Source: Amphimedon queenslandica (Eukaryota > Porifera > Demospongiae > Haplosclerida > Niphatidae). From it: a stretch of DNA of 31,998 nt. The stretch's first letter is position 1. Each line of letters opens with the position of its first letter. This document shows, piece by piece, positions 11,801-22,649 of this stretch. Under the pieces are notes generated by a model, which saw only the letters and a list, made by a program, of their open reading frames with translations, was not told where the DNA came from and searched no databases. Both the position numbers and the translations under genes were made by a program. The DNA lies in NCBI RefSeq assembly GCF_000090795.2, contig NW_003546272.1, forward strand, positions 1 to 31,998, read 5' to 3'.

Positions 11801-13034
11801 GAGACTGGGAATATTGTTAGGTTTCGACCAAGAGGAAGGGTAGTGAAGAGACCAAAAATAACTAGAGAAGAGATAACAAAGACAAGAAAAAGATTGGAAG
11901 AAGTAAGAGGAGAGAGAAGAAGAGAGAGAGGGAGTTTACATGTACATGCAGTAAGAGTTCCTGGTGTTGTCATGACAGCTATCACCAACCTTTATCATTT
12001 GGTAATTGCTGGTCATAGCTGATAAGACTGACTGTGGTTCATTACTTAATCATTGGGTTGTTATTATGCACTTTTGAACTCTCTCCCTCCCTCCTTCCTC
12101 TTTCAACCTCTCTCCCCCCCTCCCCTTTCTCTTATAGCTTGGCTACTCTGAGTTTGCTGAGTCAAGTAAAGCTAAGGAAGCTATAGAAGGAGAAGTGAAA
12201 TCAGTAGAAGATGTACATGTAGATCAGACTGGTCAGGATGACAATAAAAAGGAGAGAGAGGAGGAGGAGGAACATGGTGCAAGAGAGTCAGTTGTGAAAG
12301 AGACTGATGCACAGTCTCTTGTGGAAGACGATGATAAAGTCTCATTTGATGAACTTTGTAACAGAGTAAACTCTATCACTGGGCAATGTCAGGAATCACT
12401 TACAGCATTAGGCGGTTTGTATCAGCAGGTGAGAAGAGGAACATTATTTTTACTGGAATTAGTTCACACTTTGTAAAATGTAGAAATCTCTCCTTTTCAA
12501 TTTTGATGATTTTTGGCCCGAGACCGTGTACACGTATTGTAGTACAAGGACTTTAGCCCAATTTTTGAGAAACTTTTAAAATCCATAAAAAATTGAATTT
12601 CAGAATCAACTAAAAGTTTTATAAAGCATGTACATGTATATTTATCAGAAAAATTATAGAAATGTGGGATTATTTTCTTGGAGCCATTTCCACAAAATAC
12701 CCTGTTAGAAACTCCTTGCTAGATATATTGAATCCTCCAGTTATCACAACCCCGCATTTTTTCTTTTTAATAATAGTCACTCTCCCTATCAACTGATAAT
12801 TCAACTAAACTTCAGTCACTCATCAGTACCTCCTTACAAACGCTATCCTCTCGACTCTCAGACATAAGACAATCAGCGACGCTAGACTCTCTAACTACGA
12901 CCACGAATCCACCGACAAGCCAACCTAAGCCAGCAGCTCTTCCAGGAGCTGAATCACTTGAACCATTTTTGGAGAACCTGTCAGAGAGACTGATAGCAAT
13001 GATGAAAGAGAAATTGGAGAAGAGTGAGGACTGA
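4886..13034 (+). CDS. MAPKBP1/WDR62: MAPKBP1/WDR62-family WD40 scaffold (complete, 32 exons, 1410 aa)
   Basis: JNK/MAPK scaffold and spindle-pole family with tandem WD40 propellers. Exons: 4886-4942, 4996-5087, 5165-5227, 5494-5551, 5608-5706, 5757-5873, 5928-6029, 6148-6500, 6559-6631, 6688-6801, 6870-6960, 7012-7055, 7119-7188, 7279-7381, 7468-7562, 8397-8522, 8864-9047, 9097-9175, 9269-9380, 9471-9534, 9586-9625, 9677-9807, 9873-9943, 9998-10185, 10278-10335, 10413-10480, 10682-10896, 11036-11093, 11143-11438, 11539-12001, 12138-12428, 12777-13034. All joins keep frame; stop TGA at 13032. WD40 repeats fill residues about 20-712. Family hallmarks include [41 protein letters not shown] and [11 protein letters not shown]. 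Residues 713-1228 are acidic, Ser/Pro-rich and disordered. A helical, probably coiled-coil C-terminus matches the family dimerisation end. Human paralogues are about 1515 aa. The gene probably predates their split, so I give both names. Confidence 0.93.
6802..6869 (+). other. 68-nt intron with complementary GA and CU arms
   Basis: This MAPKBP1/WDR62 intron opens gtaatg followed at once by a GA run (6811-6825) and closes with a CT run (6841-6859) before actgtacag. The two runs can pair over at least ten bases, drawing donor and acceptor together. The flanking exons join in frame as VWDVQ then AYPPL, so the boundaries are secure. The folding is inferred. Confidence 0.6.
7661..8179. mobile_element. 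hAT-like MITE (519 bp) in an intron of MAPKBP1/WDR62
   Basis: The ends are perfect 20-bp inverted repeats. The left end reads CAGACTTGGGTCAAATACAA (7661-7680) and the right end (8160-8179) is its exact reverse complement. Identical 8-bp direct repeats, catgtagt, flank it at 7653-7660 and 8180-8187. An 8-bp target duplication and a CAG-type terminus are typical of the hAT superfamily. The inside has no coding capacity. It is dense in (GTATTT/AAATAC) hexamer repeats, especially 7680-7750 and 8085-8155, which may act as subterminal transposase-binding motifs. It enlarges an intron (7563-8396) that is otherwise several times smaller in this gene. Confidence 0.88.
8565..8758 (+). mobile_element. 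Truncated copy of a second MITE-like repeat family
   Basis: This intronic segment of MAPKBP1/WDR62 matches the one at 25939-26266 in order and orientation. Shared landmarks are cagtggatt, taagttgctccaaa, gccatg, cttgtcagctcatga, ctcacttagc and the end tgctttgtgggaaacc. The right end reads GTGGGAAACCCTAG. The left inverted end seen in the other copy is missing, so this copy is truncated or diverged. Confidence 0.65.
8829..8862 (+). repeat. (CT)n tract serving as polypyrimidine tract
   Basis: An uninterrupted CT microsatellite runs straight into the cag acceptor at 8861-8863 ahead of the exon at 8864-9047 of MAPKBP1/WDR62. It is the only pyrimidine tract available for that splice site. Confidence 0.85.
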
Positions 13035-13340
13035 GGATTGTGAGATGGTTAGTATCACTACATTATAAAGTGCATTTAAAACTAAGAGACACTGTTTCTT
13101 TTTATCACTCAGTTATTTGTTATTGATATTTACATACAGTCTTGTAGCATATATATTGTGCATCCATCCATTACAGTTTTTGTTGTTGTTTTCTAAACAA
13201 GTTTAATTAAAAATTTCGCTTTTTGGAATGAGAGAAATAATTAATAAAGAAATAAATTATTAATAAAAAATATGTTTTTTTTGACCATGCAACAATAACA
13301 ATAATAATTAATTAATAACAATATATTATTCACTAATATC

Positions 13341-13387
<47 letters not shown>

Positions 13388-13525
13388 TATCTTTCTACAT
13401 TGTTTCATATTTTAATAAAAAGTCTAAGTTTCAATATTTTACAGAGAAAAGCAGAGAGAAAGAGGGTGAGAGAGAAAGAGAGAGAGAAGTCACATGAATT
13501 TATCTCTCCCTACCAAGGGAACCCG
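13035..13525. terminator. Tail-to-tail intergenic region with poly(A) signals and AAT microsatellite
   Basis: This region lies between the stop codons of MAPKBP1/WDR62 (plus) and TET (minus). Plus-strand AATAAA hexamers lie at 13243-13248, 13251-13256 and 13262-13267. A minus-strand ATTAAA (TTTAAT on plus, 13411-13416) lies about 110 nt past the TET stop. An AAT microsatellite fills 13341-13384. No coding sequence is seen. Confidence 0.6.
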
Positions 13526-16374
13526 TTAAGAAGGGAACGCATTAGGAAGAGCTACTTCCTTCCCCGAACTCTCTTCATCCTCTTTCTTTTCTTTCAAGCT
13601 TTTCTCCCTCACGTTCAAATTCGAGTAGTTCCCAGACATCATGTCGATCGATCTGCACCGGCTGTAAGAGAGAGTGTTAGTGGAGCCCTCACTTATCCTT
13701 TGTATAGGACACGGAATGTACTCGCGATACACACGCTCGAATGCCGGGAGTACGTATATGGGATACTCTATGTAAAACGGGCACTCCATTTCGCTGAGCT
13801 TCTCGGGTTTGGGGACCTTGAAAGAAATGACTTGATTGGAAGAAGAGGAGGAGGAGGAGGAGGAAGAGGAGGGAGAATGGGCAACGTGTTGACCGTTGGT
13901 GGGAGTGGTTGAGAAGGTAGGGAAGGCAGGAGTGATGTCGTCTTCAACTTCGTCTTCACTCTCGCTCTCACTGCAGGATATCAAAGAGTAGAAGTAGTCA
14001 TCGGGATCCTCTTCTTCTTCCTCTGAGTCTCCCATGAGGCGGGAGAGATTGACCGAGTTCTGTCTCATCCCTGCTCTGAAAGTCGGTGGTATTTTAGAAC
14101 AAGGAGACTGTACTATGTGTCCTATACTGTTGCTCAGTGGAGTCCGGTATCCATTCTGTGTTCCGGCTATGGCTTCGTTGAGGAGCTTACGCTGGAGCTG
14201 TTCCTCCTGGCGTTTCTTCTGTTTCTCAACCTCCTCAAAGTATCCGTGATAGCGACTCCTCAGTTTCTTGTGCTGATAGAAGACCATGCTCAGTCTTGTC
14301 GGGAGATGTCTGTTTGGTCTCTTGATTGCTGTTGTGGCATGAAGCTCCTTCTTAGCACACTCTATCAGGATTGAGCCGTGACTCAATGCCAGAGCAATAC
14401 CACCTGATACAGCATAGACCCTCTCGTTCCTCTTGACTGGGACGGGCGGAGCCTGTAGCTGGAACTTATTGGGTCCGTTTAGCTCGTTAGTGGCTGGTTG
14501 AGTGGGCAGTGCAGCCCCACCCACTGGCAGAGTAGAGGAGGCGGGGTTTGCATCGATATTGTTATTATTATTAGTCGTTGGGATATCTGATGTTAATATC
14601 GAGTCAAAGGGATGAGAGAAGGAATCATTCATTCCGGTTGGATATAAAATAGGTCCACTACCAAACGCTGGGGGTGTGGCTCCTAATTTAGGAGGTGTGG
14701 TCACTGGTCCGTTCAGCTTGTTAAGAGGATGAGTGAAGTGATTGATGAAACCGTTTCTTTGAGGATGAGGAGGAACAGCTGACGAGGCTCCATGTGCCCC
14801 CTCCTCCATCGGCTGCTCGCAGGATGGTGGGCGTGTATCGGGAGAGTCACTCACTATGTAGCAGTCGCTATCAGAGTCGGTGGAACTGTCTGTTGCTATT
14901 AGCGCCAGGGGACGAGGGGGCGTGTCTAAAGGACGTGGCAAAGCTCCGTTTTTGTAGTCTCCGAAAGTGAGCCCAATCGGACCGTTTCCATGAAAACCGT
15001 TGCTATAACGACCATCGTTTTTGGTAGGGGTGTCAACTGGAGTGGGGGTAGAGCTACGGAATGTTATGGAAGAGGAGAATGATTCTGTTTTGAGCTCTTC
15101 CTCTTGATTCATCTCTCTTTTAATCAACAGCTGAGTGGGCGTATCACCACCAAGTATAGAGTTAATGGAGAACGGATTATTGTTATTCCTTGGCCCCTCC
15201 TCCCCTCTCTCCCTCTTTACATCTGATGGCGGTATCATGGTATTCAGAGGTGATTCCAGTTTGAAATGGTTTTGAGTGGGCGGTGGAGCTAGGACCGGTT
15301 GTACAGTGACTGGCGGTGGTAGTTCAACTTGTACTGGCCTCACTTCAACTCCCGGGACTGACTGAGGAGGAGGATCCTTGAGTCTATAGAGGGGAAGACA
15401 ATGGATCTGCTCTCCGGTGTCCTCTTTAACATATTGATCAGGATACACACCTTCTTTTAGTATAGTCACAACCTAGAGAGGAAGGTAGAGAGGAAGGATA
15501 GTTTTAGTTACATAATCACACACAATAATATACACACGAGATTGTACTGATTGTACTGTAGTAGTAGTATGCCAATTGTACATGTACATGAGTTATAATT
15601 AAAGAGGGAAAGAGAGAGGGGGATCACATACCACGGTTGCTCCTCCATCAGGCATGTTGTGTTTATCATAATGACTGTGGGCACAGTAGTCCATACAGCA
15701 AGTCATTCCTGAAAATGGTTTTTCTGGTCCTAGGCCAATCCTGCACTCTTCTCCTGAAGCCTGTGTAGCTACCTACAGGGAAAAAGGAGAGGGATATGGT
15801 TTAGTTGTGTATATGTATCTAATGTTTTTGTTGTTTTTTCTCACTTGATTTGAGTAAGCTTTGGGTGCCAGTCTCTTATACAATGGAGCAAGGTATGTAG
15901 CTAGCTCATCAACATTACCTTCTAGCTCAGGCTCCTGGTAAGAAGAGGGAGAGAGAGAGAGAGGGAGGGAGAGAGAGAGAGAGAGGGAGAGAGAGAGAGG
16001 GGGAAAGAGAGAGAGAGGGGGGGGGAGAGAGAGAGAGAGGGAGGGAGGGAGAGAGAGAGAGAGAAGTTTTACATACATGTATGTGTCACATTTTAATGCC
16101 ATACCTTCTCTGGTACTTGTAGTTTGAATTTACGTGGGATCTTGCTTTTCCCAAACTTACAGCCATCATAGTACACACTCCATGAGCATCCAAAGGAGTA
16201 AGAGGCTCCATGAACAGTTTTATCATCCCCTTGACAGGAGCAAGTTTTACTACAGTGGTAGTGAAGAGAAGGAGAAAAGATACATCAATGGAAGTATGTT
16301 TAGTTGCTTGTGTTACTGACATATGTACATGTACATTTATGTACTAGAAATTTATATGTACATGTATACTACAC

Positions 16375-16427
<53 letters not shown>

Positions 16428-19321
16428 CTTTTGTACATGCATGAATATTGATAGCATTAGAGATTAAAGGGAGTCTTTCATATACCACATACAGCAAATG
16501 ATAACTCTATGATATCTTTGTGACCATTATGAATGATACCTTTGTGACTTAACTTCCTCTCTCTCTTTCTTTTTATCTAATGACATTTGCTATGTACTCA
16601 AACATTACAAACACACACACACATACACACTGAATCAGTATCCTGTTCACATTATGTAACTGTCTACATAGCTGTCTGTCCATCCCACTCTCTCTCCACC
16701 TCTCCCCCTCCTTTCTTCTCCCTCCCTCCTCTCTCTCTCTCTCTTGGCCCATCAAAATTCTCAAAAATGTCTTTCTTTGGAAACTATAATTTGGTACAGC
16801 ATATTAAAGTGTCATGCCAACTATCATTAATAACCATCAATAATCATTAATATCCATTCATAACTATTAATAACCATTCATAACTATTAATAACTGTACC
16901 TGTCATTAAATTCACATTTCCTAGGTGTGGGGAACCCATTCTGAGGCAGTATCTCAACCAGTTTGTTGTACGTGTACCCAGCTCTCTCAGGAGTGAGTGC
17001 GTCCCAATAGACGATACTAACCACGGTATACTGCTCATCACAACTGTGTCCAATATGGTGCCTGTACAGTACCAGGAACTTCTCCTCTTTTGATTTCCTT
17101 CTAACAACCTACACAATGTCAGTTAGTAGAAGATAAGGTAAGATTATAATATGAGAGAGAGAGAGACTGTTAAAATATTTGAGGTCCCACGTTATCGACT
17201 GCTTACATTAGTCGCTCACAAGATTTCATAACTCTGTCAACCGATGGTTATTACAAGTGCGTGTGTCGTTAAGTGTATATACATGTAGTTTTTACACACT
17301 AAATGCTACATGTGCATGTACATGCACAATACCACGTAACACCCTACCCTAGTGAATAGTATAATGAGTAATTGTGTACATGTACATATAGTGGTGGCTA
17401 AATTTGTATGGTAGATTGTGGTTGAAACCTTTAATTGCAATTAAGAGTGTTGTGGGCTTGTGTGCATATACTATGATGTATTGGATAAGCTATATATAGT
17501 ATCTGTGACTATATTTAGTAAGTAATGATAATGTATCTTTACTATATCTAACAGTGCATACACACACATATTGTAAATTGATACAGCTTCTTTCATTCCT
17601 TTCTCTCTCTCTCCCCCTCTCCTTTTTCTTACCCATTCAGCAGTTGGACAACCTTCTGATGTCTTTGCTTCAATGCCAGTATATGTGATCTAATAGACGA
17701 GAGAGAGAGAGGGGGGGGGAGGGATGAGAGAGAGAGAGAGAGAGGATGAGAGAGAGAGAGAGAGGGAGAGGGAAGACAAAAAAGGGAGAGGGAGGGTCAG
17801 GGAAAGAAGAGGGTAAGATTACACAAGTAAATTCTTCTAATGACCACAAAGTTTATACTACATGAAAGTCACTGCCTCCAGTGCTATACAAGAGACTAGT
17901 AATAAATATGCATGGCCACTCCTTTATAAATACTATAAATCCATGCACTTAATAGACAAATGGAAAACAAAGAGGCTGTGAGATTTTGCCATGAGCAAAG
18001 GAACAGAAGAAGGTTAGAGTACATATACATTCTTAAGTAATACACATATGTACACTATATATGTACGTGTACATGCATGATATTTTTAATGGCACCTCTA
18101 ACTACTCCCAAGTGTTTTTTGGCTATTACAAGTCAACATTGCATGATAAATAGACTCTCTTCCTCTTAGCCTTTTTCTCAGAATAGCAAGTAACTATGAT
18201 ATCATGGTCTCTGCAGTCACACCATTACCGACAGTCAATCCACACATACAAACCACTTCAAAGGACTAACTCATAATGTGGTGGAGACATTAACCCTTAT
18301 ACTCTTAATGAGTATCATTCCCCTCTTTCCCTCTATACTCTAACCTCTGTCACGTACATGTACATGTACATGTACAATATGTACTTGAACAGCTGATCTA
18401 TACCACTATCTCCCTCTCTTCTCCCCTCCCTTCATTTGTTCCTCCTCTTTGAAGCCAGTTCGATACATAACAGCTACTTAAATCCTTAAACCACAGTTTA
18501 TATACAATCCCTGCCTCGTTGATGTATGCAGGCTAAGGACGATCTCTCGTGTACATGTACATGTATCTATTTGCGTCTTTTCAAAACTCTCTATTCTCTC
18601 TCTCTCCTCACCTCGAGCATCCGGAGTTCGATACCAGTTACATTAAACCTGTGTATAATAAGTAAAATAAAAATACTCATAATATTATTATTCATCATTA
18701 TAATTATGTCACCTCTTTTCCAATGTCTCTCTCAATGTCTCTGGCGTAGACCCGGCACCAAGGTGAGTATAGAATATCCCATCGTCCGACCCTAATAGAC
18801 AAGACATGAGAGAAAGAATATAAGAGGATTCACACGCAGCTAAGTACAGTAATTATGCTCTTCAACAGTTTCCTTAATGGCGTTGGCATAGTTACTAGAC
18901 ATAATGACATCCGTGCTAAACATAATAAGACATTGTGTCCAGCTGGTACTGCCCATATGTAACCCGCTCAAACGTAATAACAAACACATATACGCTATTT
19001 GTTCTTTGTATTTGTTGCGTGACACAAGTTTACAATAAGTTTGCATGCTAAAATGTCAAAGATTGCTGAGGATTGATAATTTTGAGGAGGACAGACAAAA
19101 AGGTGGGTAGGAGGAGCGTATATTTTTAGTCTGTTTACATTGCTGGTCCTACCTCCAACCATAGGAATGTGAATAAAGGACATATCATTATACGTTGTAC
19201 CTACAATGACATATTTGAACTAATTACACTCACAAATAATGTGCCCATTAAAGAGTATGACTAGTAATAGTACTAGTTTGTAATATGGAGTTACAGCAAA
19301 AATGTGTGTGAGAGAGAGGGA

Positions 19322-19371
<50 letters not shown>

Positions 19372-19788
19372 AAGGAAAGAATAAGATTAGTGTTGTCCTA
19401 TTAGACTGTTATCATTTCCTTCTGACTCAGTTTGTCAACAATGTCTTTCAAGTTAGGCCTTACAGTAGAAGGAAAGAGAGGATCACTTACCAGGGCAGCC
19501 ACAAGGAGGTGGCTCTCTGCTCTTCTTACTTGCTCCAGTTCTCTTCTTCTTTTTGGTAGGAGGACAGAACTGAAGAATGAGGGAGAGAGACAAGTAGAGG
19601 AAGAGGGAGTGAGAGGAAAGAAGAGAAAGGTCACAAGATGTTTGTTGTGAACATAGCAAGGTAAACAAGGGATTGTGATTGTTTATAAAGTTTATGTTAA
19701 TATTATGTACTAGTAAACATCTCCAAATACACATAATACATATTTATACAGAGTGTGTGTACATATACATGCTACACCAACCACATCA

Positions 19789-19839
<51 letters not shown>

Positions 19840-22051
19840 TGTATACTAATATTGTAATGTCAGACAGTGGTGGCATGTATTTGCACTATTTTAATTAGTG
19901 GTGTCAACAAAATCCTTACCAATGAAGTCAATTTAGCATTTTAAATTTTTCTCACTTCAATTTCTCTCTCTTTTACTCTCATTTTCTAGTCTTTCTCTCC
20001 ACTCTCTCTGATGACCTCTCTCTCTCTCTCTCTTCCTCTCCTCTATCTCCTTATTTGCTGTAAAAGCCTGACACACGCAATAAGCTTGATAACATTATCA
20101 AAGGCTCAAATTCATATAAAAGCCACAAGAAACATTGTCATCCTGCAAGATGATACAGGAACATTTAACCATGTACAAACAGAGACCCATTATGCTATTA
20201 AATGGCAGCTGCTATATGTTTAACATGGATAAACAGGCAGGTGACAAACTAACACATCTCGATGATGGCAACGGCAACGGAGGATAGATCCATCATCATC
20301 GGCTTAAAATATAGGCTAGGCTTTTAAAGAAATCCAGATATTCAGCTGCCAAATTTGTTTATCATTATCTGGCAATAGAATTAGTCTTTGATATACTTAC
20401 TCTGTCATTGAATACATGTAGCTCCTCTCTGAAGACTCTGCTGCTGTTGCTCATGACAACAGGTTGAGAAGAAAGAGGAGGAAAAGGCTTTTCAGTCCCA
20501 ACAACTGGAGTTGGTGTAGAAGTACTGTACTCAGTGGTTGGGGTAAGTCCACTTATAGTCACACTGCTGCTCCTCTAAAAAAATTTAAGAGAGACAGAGA
20601 AAGTGAGAGAAAGAAAGATGTGATTAAAATGAATTGTATGAGGCGTGCGTGTGTTTGTGTACACTCGAAAGTGTGAATAACTGCAAAATGAGACAAATGT
20701 GAGAATTACAGAAAATCCATCAATGGTGTCTATATCATTCAGCTGTACATATCAACACTTTAAATAGTCTGTCAAGGAGCATGAATGGGACAGACTTGAA
20801 TAGCTCTACATCAGCTGCAAGTTGTGCTACAGCTTACGCTTCTCTCACTCTCTTGACGAATACTCTCTCCCTCTCTCCTTTCCATTCTTCCCAAAAGCCC
20901 TCTCTCCTCCATTGAGTTGCTCCTACTTCGAAAACAACCTTTCATTGCCAACGAATGATTACAAATTGGGAATAAGCCCATAATCAAATTGAAGGCAAAA
21001 TAATGAGTCGATAATTTATCCAGTTTCCTTAGAATCTCTACAATCATGTCACACACACACACATACATGTACATACATGTACATAGTCACCACACACACA
21101 CACAATCACTCTTTGATTCAGATGTAAATAGCGTACACACGCACACAAGAGATGGGCATTCGAGTACACGTGGACACACATGCACGTGTGTACGTCATAA
21201 ACACTTTTTCATCCAATTTTGGGATTGTGGCTTCCTAATTCTGTGTAACTATGACAACGTCGTTCAAACATGCACACACAGACTATGATCGTGGGGGATT
21301 GTGGGAAGCTACTCATACCTTATTAACATAACATATTAGTGAGAATGAGTGAGAGAGAGGAGGAGAGAGAGATATGCATGTATGTATACAGAGTGGGGGG
21401 TTTTTGAAGGGGAATACCCTATTTTGACAATCATCAAAAAATCCAAAAAAAAATCTTGTAAAAAGAGGCTAAGGAGTAATAATTTATTATAAGTGCCAGG
21501 CAAGAGCTGACAGGGAAAACTACACTTGACATAAGAATTGTTTTGATATATACAAGTTTACAACAATGGAGAGAAAGAATTGCATGTAAAACACAAGTGC
21601 TTCCTAAGTGCTTGTAGCCCTGAAGGGCTTGTAATTTTTTGCTTACCGGTCTTTGTGTGAGAAGGTCACATCTTCTTTCCTTGCAAACTGAATTGGTGGT
21701 GTTTGGGTTTGTACAAACGACGCATCGGCCACAGTTGTCTGTTTTGAGACAGCCAGGACACTGTCCACATCTTTTTCTTCTCGTCCTCTTTACTGGCAGA
21801 GGGACAGTGGTGGTCTGCTTTAGTGGGGACGGTGAAGGAGAAGGCGAAGGAGGAGGCTGGTGGAGAGAGAAAGGATTAGGCAGCTGAGGAGAGTTGAGAA
21901 GACCGTTGGGTTGGGAAAGAGAGAGTGAGCGAAGGGGAGAAGAAAGACCGGGTGTGTTGCTGAGGACCGGAGACTCTAAATTCCTATGATCTGTTGGCTG
22001 CGGTGTCCAATGCTGTGGCAAATATAGACTAGTAGTTGCTGCTGCCATCAT
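13526..22051 (-). CDS. TET: TET-family 5-methylcytosine dioxygenase with CXXC zinc finger (complete, 11 exons, 1120 aa)
   Basis: Nuclear Fe(II)/2-oxoglutarate dioxygenase oxidising 5-methylcytosine. Exons in coding order: 22051-21647, 20574-20401, 19569-19491, 18791-18713, 18648-18612, 17689-17633, 17108-16900, 16249-16105, 15934-15845, 15772-15632, 15472-13526; all joins keep frame. The CXXC finger is at residues 88-131 with eight cysteines (C95, 98, 101, 107, 110, 113, 123, 128). A Cys-rich region follows, with family marks [34 protein letters not shown] and LAPKAY. The double-stranded beta-helix carries H459-Y460-D461 and H850 (KELHATT) as iron ligands. R865 and S867 ([12 protein letters not shown]) are the expected 2-oxoglutarate contacts. 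A low-complexity insert of about 305 residues splits the helix, as in vertebrate TETs. A 250-residue C-terminal tail contains an 11-serine run and acidic patches. The start ATG-ATG is at 22051. Confidence 0.96.
15632..15772 (-). other. TET: TET exon carrying the HxD iron-binding motif
   Basis: Translation gives [20 protein letters not shown]. It aligns with the vertebrate TET stretch FSGVTACLDFCAH.HRD.HN, placing the iron ligands at H459 and D461. It joins in frame to the following exon, which starts VVTILKEG and continues to HCLPLYRL, equivalent to the vertebrate HVLPLY segment. The catalytic centre therefore looks intact. Confidence 0.93.
15950..16062 (-). repeat. (GA)n tract, CT on the sense strand of TET
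   Basis: More than 110 bp of GA with G runs ends about 15 bp before the TET exon 15934-15845. Read in the sense direction it is a long CU tract leading into the ttaccag acceptor. Confidence 0.85.
16375..16431 (+). repeat. (CT)n microsatellite in a TET intron
   Basis: A pure CT run lies in the intron between TET exons 17108-16900 and 16249-16105. It reads GA in the TET sense direction and is not next to a splice site. Confidence 0.85.
19310..19368 (+). repeat. (GA)n microsatellite in a TET intron
   Basis: A GA run lies about 120 bp downstream (in TET sense) of the exon 19569-19491. The intron 18792-19490 otherwise shows no recognisable element. Confidence 0.85.
19795..19834 (+). repeat. (AC)n microsatellite
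   Basis: Twenty uninterrupted AC units lie in the TET intron 19570-20400. The rest of that intron shows only short CT runs and no coding sequence. Confidence 0.9.
21647..22051 (-). other. TET: TET first coding exon with CXXC DNA-binding zinc finger
   Basis: The exon encodes 135 residues. A Ser/Pro-rich start is followed by a basic run (KRTRRKR) and [20 protein letters not shown], then CKERRC. The spacing is CX2CX2CX5CX2CX2C...CX4C, as in CXXC fingers. No KFGG linker motif is visible, which fits the TET/CXXC4/CXXC5 subtype that tolerates CpH as well as CpG. It is fused to the catalytic domain in one gene, like vertebrate TET1 and TET3. Confidence 0.93.
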
Positions 22052-22649
22052 CAGAGGACTGAATCTCCTTCCATCAACGTTTATGTATCAAAAAAGTGCT
22101 GAGTGAGTGAGTGCGTGTGTGTGTGCCTAGCAGTAGAGCAGCACAATGAATAAGATTTTATTTCGTGAATAAGCTTGATATTCCACTCTTGAATTTCAAA
22201 TATAAATATTATAATAGCTCTGATCTCTTTCCTGATGAAGATTTCTTCAACATTCTTCGATGGTGACTTACAGTTATATAGTATATGGATAGCACAGAAG
22301 TGAGAAGAACTGATGAAGAGTGAGAGATGGAGAGACTCTTCGCATAAATACTGACAAGAAGATAAAGAGAAACTGAGAAAGTCAAGGAGAAATGGTAGGG
22401 GGAAGGAAGATATCAGTAAAGAGGAAAAAGCTACTATGTAATGAATTCCATTGGTGCACCGGTGCGGCGCATTACATTTTTGTAAAGTGGGCGGTCTTTT
22501 CCGCGAAAAGGAAAATGCTTACGCAGCTCAGCGAGGGAAATTCTAATGCGCATGCGCGAGATATTGCTAATTAATTATTCATTAATAAGCAGGCTAATTA
22601 GTTAATTAATAACAAAGTGGGCGGGCTCCTGGCCTGTGCAAAAATAATT
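22052..22649. promoter_or_regulatory. Divergent promoter between TET and SMG6 with NRF1 and E2F-like sites
   Basis: The 598-bp gap separates opposite start codons. TGCGCATGCGCG at 22547-22558 is a full palindromic NRF1 consensus, about 90 bp upstream of the SMG6 ATG. TTTTCCGCGAAAA at 22497-22509 is a palindromic E2F-like site. The stretch from about 22455 to 22560 holds most of the CpGs, while the TET-proximal half is AT/GA-rich. An initiation region near 22450-22600 serving SMG6 and possibly TET is inferred. Confidence 0.7.

Noticed and set aside
13400..13912. Plus-strand open frame of 170 codons
   Set aside because: It lies antisense to the TET last exon, has low-complexity ends and matches no family; the minus-strand frame is the real gene.
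16086..16322. Minus-strand frame reading [14 protein letters not shown]
   Set aside because: It is the wrong frame over a TET exon; the correct frame gives [20 protein letters not shown] and joins both neighbours in phase.
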